Source: Hyphomicrobiales bacterium
GTDB lineage: Bacteria > Pseudomonadota > Alphaproteobacteria > Rhizobiales > Beijerinckiaceae
Reading direction: 5' to 3'
Assembly: GCA_026400535.1 (NCBI GenBank)
Contig: JAPLOU010000053.1
Span: 89,408-153,407 of the forward strand
DNA length: 64,000 nucleotides
A program made the position numbers and the translations under genes. Below are positions 17,142 through 26,452 of the stretch, one piece after another (position 1 is the stretch's first letter; the number at the start of each line of letters is the position of its first letter). The notes below the pieces were generated by a model. It made no database searches, had not been told where the DNA came from, and saw only the letters and a program-made list of their open reading frames with translations.

Positions 17142-18467
17142 GTGACAAGACCATCCCCCGACATCTCGATCGGCATCGACTTCGGAACCACGAACACCGT
17201 TCTGGCTGTGGCCGAGTGCGGCAAACCCGTGCGCAGCATCACCTGGCCCCACAGCGGTGACGTCGAGGATGTATACCGCTCGGTGCTGTGCTTCGAGCGT
17301 CATGACACCGACAGGGTCCTGACGGTCGAAACCACGGGCGGACCCTACGCCATCGAGCGCTATCTGGGTTCGGTCAGCGAGACGCGCTTCATCCAGTCCT
17401 TCAAGAGCCACATTGCCAGCGCTGTCTTCCGTGATACGCGCATTTTCTCGACTCGCTTCCTGTTTGAGGATCTGCTCTCGACCTTCTTCGGCCTTGTCCT
17501 GCGGGATTCGGGCGACCCGGTGCCGCTCGGCGCCGCGATCGTGGCCGGACGGCCCGTGGCCTTTGCAGGCGGCAATCCCGACGAGGCGCTCGCCCATCGT
17601 CGCTATGAGGCCGCCTTTGCCAAGGCGGGACTGGCGCGCCCAACCTATGTCTACGAGCCGGTTGGTGCAGCCTACTACTATGCACAGCGGCTGGAGACGG
17701 ATGCGACGATCCTGGTCGGCGATTTCGGCGGCGGCACCAGCGACTTCTCGATCCTGCGCTTCGAACGCCGAAAGGGGGCGCTGCGGGCGATCCCGCTGGG
17801 CCATGCCGGCATCGGCATTGCCGGCGACAGCTTCGACTACCGCATTATCAACGCAGTCGTGTCTCCGCGTCTCGGCAAGGGCAGCCAGTACCACTCGATG
17901 GGGCAAACGATGGAGGTGCCGGCGCACTACTATGCCAACTTTGCCCGCTGGCATCAGCTTGCCCTGCTCAAGTCTGCCGAGAACCGGCGCGAGCTCGACA
18001 AGCTGATGAAGATCGCTCTGGAGCCGAAACTGATTGCACAACTGATCGAGGTCATTGAAAACGACTGGGGCTTCGCCGTCTACCGGGCCGTGTCCGCCGC
18101 CAAGATGGCGCTGTCGTCGCAGCCGAGGACGCTGTTCTCTTTCCGCAAGGGCGACATTGTCATCGAGCAGGAGATCACGACGGCCCAGTTCGAGGGCTGG
18201 ATCGCCGATGATCTGGCACGGATCGACGCCACCGTGGATGACCTGTTCCAGCGCGAGGGCCTGACACCGAGCGCTATCGACCGCGTATTCCTGACCGGCG
18301 GCACATCCTACATTCCGGCGGTCCGGCGCCTGTTCGCACAGCGCTTCGGGGCGGACAAGCTTGATTCGGGCGGCCAGTTCGAGTCGATCGCCCATGGACT
18401 TGCCCTGATCGGCCTTGAGCCGGACCGCAGCGCATGGGAGGTCGCAGCTCCGCCGCCCGCGCGCTAA
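17142..18467 (+). CDS. Hsp70 family protein (YegD-like ATPase)
   Basis: This 441-residue protein has the actin/Hsp70 ATPase fold: phosphate-1 loop IGIDFGTTNTVLAVA near the N-terminus, connect and phosphate-2 loop LVGDFGGGTSDFSIL, and the adenosine motif RVFLTGGTSYIPAVRRLF. It ends shortly after, so the peptide-binding domain and lid of DnaK are missing, as in YegD. Its client or role is unknown. I chose the GTG at 17142 because GGAG lies 9 bases upstream and the conserved fold starts right after it; the frame is open back across the tRNA-Pro gene, which cannot be coding. It stands apart from the following polysaccharide genes by about 100 bp. Confidence 0.88.
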   Translation: MTRPSPDISIGIDFGTTNTVLAVAECGKPVRSITWPHSGDVEDVYRSVLCFERHDTDRVLTVETTGGPYAIERYLGSVSETRFIQSFKSHIASAVFRDTRIFSTRFLFEDLLSTFFGLVLRDSGDPVPLGAAIVAGRPVAFAGGNPDEALAHRRYEAAFAKAGLARPTYVYEPVGAAYYYAQRLETDATILVGDFGGGTSDFSILRFERRKGALRAIPLGHAGIGIAGDSFDYRIINAVVSPRLGKGSQYHSMGQTMEVPAHYYANFARWHQLALLKSAENRRELDKLMKIALEPKLIAQLIEVIENDWGFAVYRAVSAAKMALSSQPRTLFSFRKGDIVIEQEITTAQFEGWIADDLARIDATVDDLFQREGLTPSAIDRVFLTGGTSYIPAVRRLFAQRFGADKLDSGGQFESIAHGLALIGLEPDRSAWEVAAPPPAR

Positions 18468-18568
18468 CCATGCGGCTTCACTGTGGATGCTAACCACTTG
18501 GTAACGCTTTTCTTGCTTCTGCCGGCCGGTCGAGACCACATGGACCTTCACTGGTCCGGGAGCCTGAC

Positions 18569-19423
18569 ATGTCGGCCATCATCGCACGCAAAGTCACCGC
18601 GCCCCTGGGCGGCCGCAAGACAGTGGCCCCCGGCACATCGCTGACAGGCTTCTTCGAGGAAACTGCGCCTGACTGGCACTCGCAATGGGCCTGGGACCAC
18701 TATGAAGCGACGATTGTCACGCTGGCGCGGCGCTATGGGCTTGCGGCGTTGTGCGAGATCGGCGGCGGCCGCGACCCGGGCTTCCTGCCCGGAAACCCGG
18801 CGCTCAACGGCCTGTCGCTGACCGTGAACGACATTGACCAGCTCGAACTCGACTTCGCGCCAAACGGCCTGAAGAAGGCCCGCTTCGACATTGCCGGCGA
18901 TCTTTCCGAGCCGGACGCGAAACCCGGCAGTTTTGATCTGATGTTCTCGCGCATGGTGTTCGAGCATGTTGATGGCGTCGAGCGCGCCTGGGCGAACATT
19001 CACACCCTGCTGCGGCCTGGTGGCATCGCGCTCGCCTTCTTCCCGACGCTGTACGCGCCGGTGTTCACCCTCAATCACATGATCCCCGAAAGCCTCTCGC
19101 GCAGGATCGTGCATGCCCTGTTCCCGAACCGCCGTGACGGCGGAGATGACCCGAAGTTCCCGGCGCTCTACGACTGGTGCATCAGCAACGAACGCAAGGT
19201 CCTGCCCATGCTGCGCAGGGCCGGCTTTGCCGAGGCCCACATCCAGCCCTTCTGGGGCCACGGCTATCTCGAGCGCATGCCAGGCATCCGGCAGGTCGAC
19301 CACGCCTTCAACCTGATGGCTGCGCGGCTCGACATCCGCCTGTTCAGCACCTACGTCTTTGTGGTGGTGCGCAAAGCGGTGAGGACCCTCTCTAACGCGC
19401 CGGCTCTGGTGCAATCGCCCTGA
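18569..19423 (+). CDS. SAM-dependent class I methyltransferase
   Basis: This protein has 284 residues. The Rossmann-like core starts at GLAALCEIGGGRDPGFLPG (motif I, about residues 57-75), with LTVNDIDQLELDF as the acidic second motif and FDLMFSRMVFEHVDGVERAW as the post-II region. HTLLRPGGIALAFFPT follows, which is the pattern of small-molecule or sugar methyltransferases. The C-terminal part (RRAGFAEAHIQPFWGHGYLE) continues the fold. Its 3' end overlaps that of the convergent O-antigen polymerase gene by about 30 bp, and it sits at the edge of the polysaccharide cluster, so a sugar or lipid-linked substrate is plausible. The target cannot be read from the sequence. Confidence 0.8.
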   Translation: MSAIIARKVTAPLGGRKTVAPGTSLTGFFEETAPDWHSQWAWDHYEATIVTLARRYGLAALCEIGGGRDPGFLPGNPALNGLSLTVNDIDQLELDFAPNGLKKARFDIAGDLSEPDAKPGSFDLMFSRMVFEHVDGVERAWANIHTLLRPGGIALAFFPTLYAPVFTLNHMIPESLSRRIVHALFPNRRDGGDDPKFPALYDWCISNERKVLPMLRRAGFAEAHIQPFWGHGYLERMPGIRQVDHAFNLMAARLDIRLFSTYVFVVVRKAVRTLSNAPALVQSP

Positions 19424-20621
19424 GGCCCCAGATCAGGCCGAGCATCAGGTAGACATGGCGCCAGTGGTCGATGTCGATCTGGGCGCCCTGCAGCAGCGTG
19501 ATAAACAACACCGACCAGATGGCGACGGCATAGTGCTGGGTCTCGGTCCGGCGCAGCACAACGCTCCAGCCCACGATCATCGTGACGACGACCAGTGCAA
19601 TGTAGGCGAACCCGCCAAGCCAGCCATATGACGCGAAGGCGTTGATGAAGGTGTTGTGCGGATCCTCCGGGAAGTACCAGCGGAAGCGCAGCGGGCCCAT
19701 GCCATTGGGCATTTCCAGGAGCATTCCGAGGGAGCGAAACTGGTTGCCGAAGCGACCCTGCACGCCCAGGTCATAGGACTGGCTCAGGCTCGCGCGTTCG
19801 TTGAAGACCGCGCGGATTGGCTCGAAGGACAGCGCCACCATCAGCGCCGCGATGGCGGCCGCCATGATCAGCAGCGAAAAGCCGACGACCCTTGCCCGCT
19901 GCATGTCGCTGCGCGCGGTGACGAAGGTCAGCGCGAACAGCACGAGTGTGGCCCCGACGAGATTTCCCCAGGCCCCGCGCGAGAAGGACAGGAACAGCCC
20001 GAGCACCGGAATGCTGAGCAGGACAATGCCGCGCAGCAGTCCCATCCGCCCGGTCAGGACTGCCTGCATCAGGAAGATGATCGGCAGCACGAGGTAGGGG
20101 CCGAACACATTCGGATCCTTGAACGTGCCCGAGGCGCGTCCGTACAGCGTGAGATACGCGCCGACCCCGCCAATATCGAAATAGCCTGCGATGCCCGCGA
20201 GCGAGGCCAGCCAGGCCGAAGCGATCAGCGCATGCGCCATCGTTCGCAGCCGCCCGGCAGCATCATCCGACATCAGCGTGGCGAACAGGAACGCTGTGAA
20301 CATCAGGTAGATGCCGACCACGATGAAGCGCACCGAATAGGGCTCGTCCATGAACGGGATCAGTGAAAAGATGCCGCCGATGTTGAAGATCAGCAGCAGC
20401 ATGACCAGCGGCACGATCTTCACACTGGTGCGAAGCCCGGTGATGAGGAAGATGAATACGGTGACGAGGAACATCAGCTCATAGGGCGACGGCTCGATCA
20501 GCGCGAAGCAGCCACAGAACACAAACAGCCACAGGACCTTGCGCTGCAGGCCGGCGATCGACAGGCTATAGCGGCGCGTCGACGGGTTCGCAGAACCGCC
20601 TGCATGGCTGATCGCGCTCAA
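19392..20621 (-). CDS. O-antigen ligase/polymerase family membrane protein (Wzy-like)
   Basis: This 409-residue protein has about ten to twelve membrane helices and the large periplasmic loop of the O-antigen ligase/polymerase family, with FKDPNVFGPYLVLPIIF, ISLFLSFSRGAWGN-type residues (LFLSFSRGAWGNLVGA) and PEDPHNTFINAFASYGWLGG. These are the motifs seen in Wzy-type polymerases and ligases. It probably joins repeat units of the polysaccharide in the inner membrane. The start is a TTG at 20621 whose bases overlap the stop of the upstream sugar-transferase gene, so translation is probably coupled. I saw no ATG giving a better N-terminus. Confidence 0.87.
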   Translation of the reverse strand: MSAISHAGGSANPSTRRYSLSIAGLQRKVLWLFVFCGCFALIEPSPYELMFLVTVFIFLITGLRTSVKIVPLVMLLLIFNIGGIFSLIPFMDEPYSVRFIVVGIYLMFTAFLFATLMSDDAAGRLRTMAHALIASAWLASLAGIAGYFDIGGVGAYLTLYGRASGTFKDPNVFGPYLVLPIIFLMQAVLTGRMGLLRGIVLLSIPVLGLFLSFSRGAWGNLVGATLVLFALTFVTARSDMQRARVVGFSLLIMAAAIAALMVALSFEPIRAVFNERASLSQSYDLGVQGRFGNQFRSLGMLLEMPNGMGPLRFRWYFPEDPHNTFINAFASYGWLGGFAYIALVVVTMIVGWSVVLRRTETQHYAVAIWSVLFITLLQGAQIDIDHWRHVYLMLGLIWGLRAIAPEPAR

Positions 20622-22165
20622 TACGCATTCTCCGTCTTGAGCAACGATATCGGCGTCATCAGCAGGATGTAGGCGTCGAACAGGACCGACCAGTTCTCGA
20701 TGTAGTACAGGTCATGCTCGACACGGCGCTGGATCTTCTCCTCGGTGTCCGTCTCTCCGCGCCAACCGTTGATTTGCGCCCAACCGGTGATGCCGGGCTT
20801 GACCTTGTGGCGCGCGAAATAGCCGTCGACGACCTGATCGTACAGCCGCTCTTCGGCTTTGGCATGGGCCGCATGCGGGCGCGGGCCGACAAGGCTGAGA
20901 TTGCCGCTGAACACGACATTGAACAGTTGCGGCAACTCGTCGATCGAGGTCTTGCGGATGAACCGTCCGACGCGCGTTACACGCGGGTCGTCCTTGGTCA
21001 CCAGCCGCGACGCCGTGGCGTCGGACATGTCAGTATACATCGAGCGGAACTTGAAGACCTCGATCATCTCGTTGTTGAAGCCGTAGCGCTTTTGCCGGAA
21101 GAACGCCGGCCCTTTCGAATCGAGTTTTACCGCGATCGCCGTTACCAGCATCAGCGGGAACAAGAAGACCAGCGCGAGTGCGCCGACGACGCGGTCGAAG
21201 ACCATCTTCACGACCATGTCCCAGTCGGCGATGGGCTTGTCGAAGACATCGAGTACCGGCACGGCGCCGATATACGAATAGGAATGCGGCCTGAAGCGGA
21301 GCTTCGACATGTGCGCCGAGAGGCGGATGTCGATTGGCAACACCCACAGCTTGCGCAGCATGTGCAGCAATCGCTGCTCCGCCGAAATTGGCAACGTGAA
21401 GATGACCAGGTCAAGATGCGTGCGCCGGGCGAATTCGACGAGATCGTCGACGGTCCCGAGCTTGGGATAGCCGCCCACTGTGTCCGGCGAGCGGTCATCA
21501 TTGCGGTCGTCGAAGACGCCGACGATGCGCACGCCTGCCTCATGCTGGGCCTCAAGGGCCTTTATCAGGCTGATGCCTGCCTCGCCGCCACCCACCACCG
21601 CCGTGCGCCGTTCGAGCCGCCCGTTGCGGGTGAGGGCGCGCAGCACAAAGGACAGTCCGATCCGGGACGAGAAGAGGACAATGAGCCCGCCGACATACCA
21701 GCTTGCCAGCCAGATGCGCGACACCGACTCGGCAACCTTGAGGAAAAAGAAAGCAGCAAGCGTTATCAGGAAGATGGCCGTCCAGCCCACCAGCAGGCGC
21801 AGGCTCTGGGGCGCGAACGATCGCATCGCGCCGACATGATAAAGGTGAAGGGCCTGGAAAATCGCCACCGTTCCAACGGAGACAGCCGGAATCGCAATCG
21901 CATAGGGCTGCGTGAAATCGACCACCGGGAAGACGTAGATGGCGAAGACAAGCGCCCCGATCAGCGCCACGGCGCCCATGTCGAACAGCCGAACCAGGCC
22001 CTCGACCATGATCGGGGAAATGCTCCTCTGGAACGGCAGGGTCGCAATGTGCTCCGCCAGCGGCGACAGCTTGCCGCCATCCAGCGCGGAGCTTGGCACG
22101 CCGCCTTCTCCGGGTCTGCCATTGCCGCTCGCCTTCATGATGTCACGCACATCAAACGTGGACAT
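20618..22165 (-). CDS. Undecaprenyl-phosphate sugar phosphotransferase (initiating polyprenyl glycosylphosphotransferase)
   Basis: This 515-residue protein starts a polysaccharide repeat unit by moving a sugar-1-phosphate to undecaprenyl phosphate. Four N-terminal helices are followed by a CoA-binding-like Rossmann segment ([19 protein letters not shown]) and a fifth membrane segment ([21 protein letters not shown]). The catalytic domain of the WcaJ/ExoY type follows: [59 protein letters not shown] and [22 protein letters not shown] lies upstream of the ATG. It lies between the GT4 and polymerase genes in one minus-strand operon. The sugar is not predictable from this. Confidence 0.93.
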   Translation of the reverse strand: MSTFDVRDIMKASGNGRPGEGGVPSSALDGGKLSPLAEHIATLPFQRSISPIMVEGLVRLFDMGAVALIGALVFAIYVFPVVDFTQPYAIAIPAVSVGTVAIFQALHLYHVGAMRSFAPQSLRLLVGWTAIFLITLAAFFFLKVAESVSRIWLASWYVGGLIVLFSSRIGLSFVLRALTRNGRLERRTAVVGGGEAGISLIKALEAQHEAGVRIVGVFDDRNDDRSPDTVGGYPKLGTVDDLVEFARRTHLDLVIFTLPISAEQRLLHMLRKLWVLPIDIRLSAHMSKLRFRPHSYSYIGAVPVLDVFDKPIADWDMVVKMVFDRVVGALALVFLFPLMLVTAIAVKLDSKGPAFFRQKRYGFNNEMIEVFKFRSMYTDMSDATASRLVTKDDPRVTRVGRFIRKTSIDELPQLFNVVFSGNLSLVGPRPHAAHAKAEERLYDQVVDGYFARHKVKPGITGWAQINGWRGETDTEEKIQRRVEHDLYYIENWSVLFDAYILLMTPISLLKTENAY

Positions 22166-22257
22166 GGAGCCTACCTCGCCGCCAGGAAACGGACTGTTTG
22201 CACGTCTGCCGAAAGTGCCATGTGAAACCTCGCTGAAGACTTAAGACCGTACGGTGA

Positions 22258-23421
22258 TCATGACACGCCGCGACGCGCTTCCAGAGCCGTGCGGTAGCCG
22301 TCGATCGCGCCGTTGATCATCTGGTCAAGATTGAAATGCCGCTTGACGAAGCCCGCCAGATCGATGGCTTCCGCCGTCCGGGCGTCAGCCGGCTTGCTGA
22401 GGGCCAGGCAGATCGCATCGAGCAGAGCCGCTGGATCATTTGGTGGAATCAGCCGGTGGCTGTGATCCGGCCCATAGATCTCGGGAATGCCGCCAACATT
22501 GGTGGAGACCAGCGGCTGCGCTGCCGCCGCCGCCTCCAGAATCACATAGGGCAGCGACTCCGCCCGTGACGGCACGACCATGACGCGGCCTCGGGCCAAC
22601 GCCGTCCGGATCGGCCCAGGCGGCGACCAGGTGATCTGCGCGGCCACGCCGCAACGCGCCGCCATGTCCTTCAATTCCTGCTCGTCTGGACCTGAACCGA
22701 CCATCAGAAGGCGTGGGGTCAGCCGGTCCCGCAGCTTCATGCGACTGAGCGCCTCGATCAGGGTGTCGATGCCTTTCGCGGAGCGAAGTTCGCCGAGATA
22801 GACGAGTTCGAAGCTGGCGTTTGCGTGATCGATCGGGATGAACTCGTCATCGGCCACGCCGTTGAGAACGACGCGATGATTGGTCTTCGGCGGACGGCCG
22901 ATATAGGCCTCGAAGCGCCCCATGATGAAGCGGCTTTCGAAGGTGAACATGTCGGTCGCGGGTTCCAGAAATGCCTCGACGCCCATGTAGATCCGGTGCT
23001 CTATGCCGCCCGGCTTGTAGTTGAAGCTGCCGCCATGCGGGGTATAGGCGGTGACATAGCGTCTCCCGGTATCGAACCGGGCCGGAAGGCGGCCATAGAG
23101 CCCACCCTTTGAACCATGGGTGTGCACCACGTCGGGATTGGTCAGCCGGCGGTGTCGGGCGAAGGCCACCTGCGCCTTCAGATCGGTGAAGGTCGGGTAG
23201 CGCGACATCGGGACACGTGTCACCCCGAGCGCCAGGCGAGGGGCGAGTTCGCCGAGAACCGCGGTGGCGCGCTCGCCGCCGGTGCTGGAATCACAGAAGA
23301 TGCCGACTTCATGCCCGAGCGCGATCTGTCCGCGGGTCAGATCAAGCACATTGCGGAACAGGCCGCCGAGCGGCGCCCGGAAGACATGCAGGATCCGCAG
23401 CTGCCGATCTGAAGCGCCCAT
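22258..23421 (-). CDS. Glycosyltransferase family 4 (GT-B fold)
   Basis: This protein has 387 residues. The N-terminal domain opens with LRILHVFRAPLGGLFRNVLD and includes PDVVHTHGSKGGLYGRLPA. The C-terminal domain has LVYLGELRSAKGIDTLIEAL, RLLMVGSGPDEQEL and VVPSRAESLPYVILEAAAAA, followed by VSTNVGGIPEIYG. This is the E-x7-E nucleotide-sugar motif typical of retaining GT4 enzymes. It should add one sugar to the lipid-linked intermediate at the cytoplasmic face. It is 92 bp upstream of the initiating transferase and 20 bp downstream of the Wza-like gene, in the same operon. Confidence 0.92.
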   Translation of the reverse strand: MGASDRQLRILHVFRAPLGGLFRNVLDLTRGQIALGHEVGIFCDSSTGGERATAVLGELAPRLALGVTRVPMSRYPTFTDLKAQVAFARHRRLTNPDVVHTHGSKGGLYGRLPARFDTGRRYVTAYTPHGGSFNYKPGGIEHRIYMGVEAFLEPATDMFTFESRFIMGRFEAYIGRPPKTNHRVVLNGVADDEFIPIDHANASFELVYLGELRSAKGIDTLIEALSRMKLRDRLTPRLLMVGSGPDEQELKDMAARCGVAAQITWSPPGPIRTALARGRVMVVPSRAESLPYVILEAAAAAQPLVSTNVGGIPEIYGPDHSHRLIPPNDPAALLDAICLALSKPADARTAEAIDLAGFVKRHFNLDQMINGAIDGYRTALEARRGVS

Positions 23422-23441
23422 GGGCTTCGTCTTTCCCGTGA

Positions 23442-24008
23442 TCAGAACCAGCGTTCGCGGATCGTGATGGTGTCGCCCGGCAGGACCGGCTGGTTGAGGG
23501 AGACATTTCCGGTCATGACCTCGCCATTGACCTGACGGGTGATGGTCGCCACCTGCCGGTCGCCGCGCGGCGTGAAGCCGCCGGCAATGGCCACGGCGGT
23601 CTGCACCGTCATGCCGTTCACATAAGGGAACTGGCCCGATGTCGTGACTTCGCCGAGGATGAAGAACGGGCGGTAGGCGTCGACCTCGACCGAGACCTTA
23701 GGCTCGCGCAGGAACCCCCCGCGCAGCCGCGCCTCGATGCTGCGTTCGAGCTGTCCGGTCGTGCGGCCAACCGCCTCGACCGAGCCGATCAGCGGCATGG
23801 AGATGCGACCCTGGCTGTCGACCGCATAGACGTTTGACAGATTGTCCTGGCCGAACACGATCACGCGCAGCCGGTCGCCGCTGGCGAGCTGGTAGGGCGC
23901 ATGCGTTGTGATCCCGCTGGCGAACTCGGCCGTGGTGTAGGTCTGGCTCGCGCAGCCGACCAGAACGGCGCCGGACAGGATCAGGGCGGTCATCAGCTTC
24001 AGCGACAT
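23442..24008 (-). CDS. Polysaccharide export lipoprotein (short Wza/HfsD-like)
   Basis: This 188-residue lipoprotein has a signal peptide ending in LVGC (Cys19). The Poly_export domain begins with YQLASGDRLRVIVFGQDNLS and has VDSQGRISMPLIGSVEAVG. One SLBB-type repeat follows, with FFILGEVTTSGQFPYVNGMT. It is much shorter than E. coli Wza (about 380 residues) and lacks the C-terminal amphipathic helix that crosses the outer membrane, as in the short export proteins of alphaproteobacteria. It begins the minus-strand polysaccharide operon and is divergent from the Wzc-like gene. The start at 24008 is weakly supported by a ribosome-binding site. Confidence 0.9.
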   Translation of the reverse strand: MSLKLMTALILSGAVLVGCASQTYTTAEFASGITTHAPYQLASGDRLRVIVFGQDNLSNVYAVDSQGRISMPLIGSVEAVGRTTGQLERSIEARLRGGFLREPKVSVEVDAYRPFFILGEVTTSGQFPYVNGMTVQTAVAIAGGFTPRGDRQVATITRQVNGEVMTGNVSLNQPVLPGDTITIRERWF

Positions 24009-24052
24009 GGAAAAGCACCGTGGGAGCGCAACACAACGTGCGCCCAAAGTAG

Positions 24053-24070
24053 TTTGTTAGGGTTAACAAA
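24053..24070. promoter_or_regulatory. Inverted repeat in the divergent polysaccharide promoter region
   Basis: TTTGTTA and TAACAAA form a 7-bp inverted repeat separated by GGGT, 45 bp upstream of the export lipoprotein gene and 145 bp upstream of the Wzc-like gene. The gap between the two genes is the only place where promoters for both operons can lie. Confidence 0.35.
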
Positions 24071-24214
24071 AGGTCTCCGCAGGCTCGCGAAGACGCCTGC
24101 CGGTCATCGCGGCAGGGTGTCCGCAGCGGAACTGCGGGCTGCTCTTAACCGGGCATCAACCTTAATGAGGTGTAATCGACCTCCGGTGACCTTTTGTGAG
24201 TGAGTGGTGGCGCC

Positions 24215-26452
24215 ATGACAGCGGCTGATGCATTGGCAAATCGCAATGAGTACCGCCATTCCGGCGACGGCATGCTCGACCTCAGCGCGCTGTGGAGGGC
24301 TGTCGCGGCCCACAAGTTCTGGATCATCATTCCGACCCTGCTCGTGCTGGTTGGGGCGTTCGTTCTGGTCAACCTGATCACGCCGCAGTACACGGGCGAA
24401 GCGCGCATCCTGCTCGAAAGCCGCGACGGGTTCTACACGCGCCCAGCGGGCGACAGGGATGCTGGCGGGGACAGGATCGATTCCGAAACCGTGCTGAGCC
24501 AGGTCCAGGTTGTCATGTCGCGCGACCTCGCCCGCGAAGCGATCCGCCGTCTCAAGCTGGTGGGCAATCCCGAATTCGATTCCGGGGCTGGTCTTTTCGG
24601 CAGCCTCCAGAATCTCATGGTCCGTCTTGGGCTGTCGCGCAATCCGGCCGACCGGACCCCGGAAGACCGGGTGCTGGAAAAGTATTACGACAAGCTGCTG
24701 GTGTTCCCCGTGGCGCGTTCACGCGTCATGGCCATCGAGTTCCAGTCCGCTGACGCCGAACTGGCGGCCCGTGCCGCAAACACGATCGCCGCGGTCTATC
24801 TTGAATCACTCGAAGGAGCGAAGAAGGACAATGCCCGTGGCGCGTCCCAATGGCTGGGTGGCGCCATCACGCCGCTGCGCCAGCGCGTGCAGGAAGCCGA
24901 GGCGAAGGTCGAGGAGTTCCGCTCGCGCTCTGGCCTGCTGATCGGCGCCAACAACACCACGATCAGCCAGCAGCAGCTTGCGGACCTCTCCCAGCAGCTT
25001 TCGAGCGCCCGCGCTATCCAGTCCGATTCGCAGGCAAAGGCCCGCATCCTGCGCGAGGCGCTCAGGGCAGGGCGCATCTTCGACGTGCCCGATGTTGCCA
25101 ACAATGAACTGGTGCGCCGTCTGGTGGAGCAGCGCGTTACACTCCGCGCCCAGATCGCGCTGGAGTCCCGGTCGCTGCTGCCCGAACATCCCCGTATCAA
25201 GGAGTTGACCGCTCAGATTACTGATCTTGAGGGCCAGATCCGCGCCGCCGCCGAACGCGCGGTCAGGACGCTGGAGAATGAAGCGCGCATTGCCGGCAGC
25301 CGTGTCGAGACCGTGGCTGCCACCATCGAGGCCCAGAAGCGCACGGTGACCGAGGCGAACGAAAGCGAGGTCCAGCTGCGCGCACTCGAGCGCGAGGCCA
25401 AGACCCAGCGCGACCAGCTCGAACAGTTTCTCGGCCGGCAGCGCGACGCGCTGGCGCGTGACGCTGACAACGCGACGCCGGCCGATGCCCGCGTCGTCTC
25501 GCGCGCCATCACGCCCCTGTCGCCCAGCTTCCCGAAGAAGGTCCCGACCGTGGCAGTCGCCACGCTGGCGGCCTTCATGGTTTCGCTGGCTACCGTCATT
25601 TCACGAGAACTGCTGTCTGGCCGCGCCGTCAGCCCCGCTCCGGCGCCCGGCCTCATGCCGCAGCCGCAGCCGGTCGCGCCGGGGACGGCCCGGTTCTCGT
25701 CGGTCTCCCGCCGCGCGCCGACAGCCGACGGCGCCGATGACGCGGTGACCGTACCGGATGATGAGCCCGTTGCCGTTGCTGCCGACACGGCGGCGCGCGA
25801 CTCCCGGCGCGCCCGCGTGGCCGGCCTGATCAGCCATGCCGGACGGTTGACGCATCTGCATCTGATGCTGGACGACGCCGGCAACTGGGCCGAGCAGATT
25901 GCCTCCTGCATCGAGCCACGCGAAGAGTCCAAAGGCGTCAGGATGCTGGTTCTTGATGCCGGAACCCGGGCTGGCGGCTCACGGATCCTGGGCGGAGAGC
26001 TGGCCGATGATGCCCCGACGCTCCTCATCGACCTTGGGGCCGGGGAGCGCTCGCGCCAGCCGGGCATGTCCGAGCTTCTGTCGGGAGACGCCAGCTTCGC
26101 GGAGATCATCGAACGAGACCCGCAAAGTCGCCTGCACATCATTACGGCGGGCCGCGCCGGTCGCGAGGCCGTGATCGCGGCGGCCGATTTGCTCGATATG
26201 GCGCTAGATGCGCTCAGCGATGCCTATGCCCATGTCCTCGTCGAACTGTCCCCGCGTGACCTGCACCGCTTCCAAGGGCCCCTGATGCCCTTGGTAGATG
26301 GCGGTTTGGTCCTGGCCGACAATGTCTCGAACGGACATGCGGTCGAAACCGCCTACCGGCTGACCGAGGGCAACGAGATTCCGGTCGCGATCGGCGTCTT
26401 TCAGGACGCTGCCGAACCGCTCAGTCAGCCTCGCCAGAAGGCCGAGGCCTGA
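24215..26452 (+). CDS. Wzc-like polysaccharide co-polymerase with degenerate kinase-like domain
   Basis: This 745-residue inner-membrane protein should set chain length and couple polymerisation to export. It begins with a Wzz domain: helix KFWIIIPTLLVLVGAFVLVN at about 33-52, then ITPQYTGEARILLESRDG. A long periplasmic coiled coil (about 200-430) has the GNVR-like region and ITPLSPSFPKKVPTVAVATL before the second helix at about 443-465. A Pro/Ala-rich linker leads to a P-loop-like domain at about 535-735. In that domain the Walker A position reads LDAGTRAGGSR, with no GK[ST], and no tyrosine cluster ends the protein, so I infer no kinase activity. The ATG at 24215 is better than the upstream GTG at 24200. 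It overlaps the convergent acyltransferase gene by 32 bp. Confidence 0.88.
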   Translation: MTAADALANRNEYRHSGDGMLDLSALWRAVAAHKFWIIIPTLLVLVGAFVLVNLITPQYTGEARILLESRDGFYTRPAGDRDAGGDRIDSETVLSQVQVVMSRDLAREAIRRLKLVGNPEFDSGAGLFGSLQNLMVRLGLSRNPADRTPEDRVLEKYYDKLLVFPVARSRVMAIEFQSADAELAARAANTIAAVYLESLEGAKKDNARGASQWLGGAITPLRQRVQEAEAKVEEFRSRSGLLIGANNTTISQQQLADLSQQLSSARAIQSDSQAKARILREALRAGRIFDVPDVANNELVRRLVEQRVTLRAQIALESRSLLPEHPRIKELTAQITDLEGQIRAAAERAVRTLENEARIAGSRVETVAATIEAQKRTVTEANESEVQLRALEREAKTQRDQLEQFLGRQRDALARDADNATPADARVVSRAITPLSPSFPKKVPTVAVATLAAFMVSLATVISRELLSGRAVSPAPAPGLMPQPQPVAPGTARFSSVSRRAPTADGADDAVTVPDDEPVAVAADTAARDSRRARVAGLISHAGRLTHLHLMLDDAGNWAEQIASCIEPREESKGVRMLVLDAGTRAGGSRILGGELADDAPTLLIDLGAGERSRQPGMSELLSGDASFAEIIERDPQSRLHIITAGRAGREAVIAAADLLDMALDALSDAYAHVLVELSPRDLHRFQGPLMPLVDGGLVLADNVSNGHAVETAYRLTEGNEIPVAIGVFQDAAEPLSQPRQKAEA

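Noticed and set aside
16911..18551. A 546-codon open frame on the minus strand opposite the Hsp70-like gene
   Set aside because: It runs through the tRNA-Pro gene and its translation is an Arg/Gly/His-rich low-information sequence; the plus strand carries clear Hsp70 motifs.
20714..22225. A 503-codon open frame on the plus strand opposite the sugar phosphotransferase
   Set aside because: Composition is typical of an antisense shadow (His, Arg, Asp, Gly rich), with no recognisable domain.
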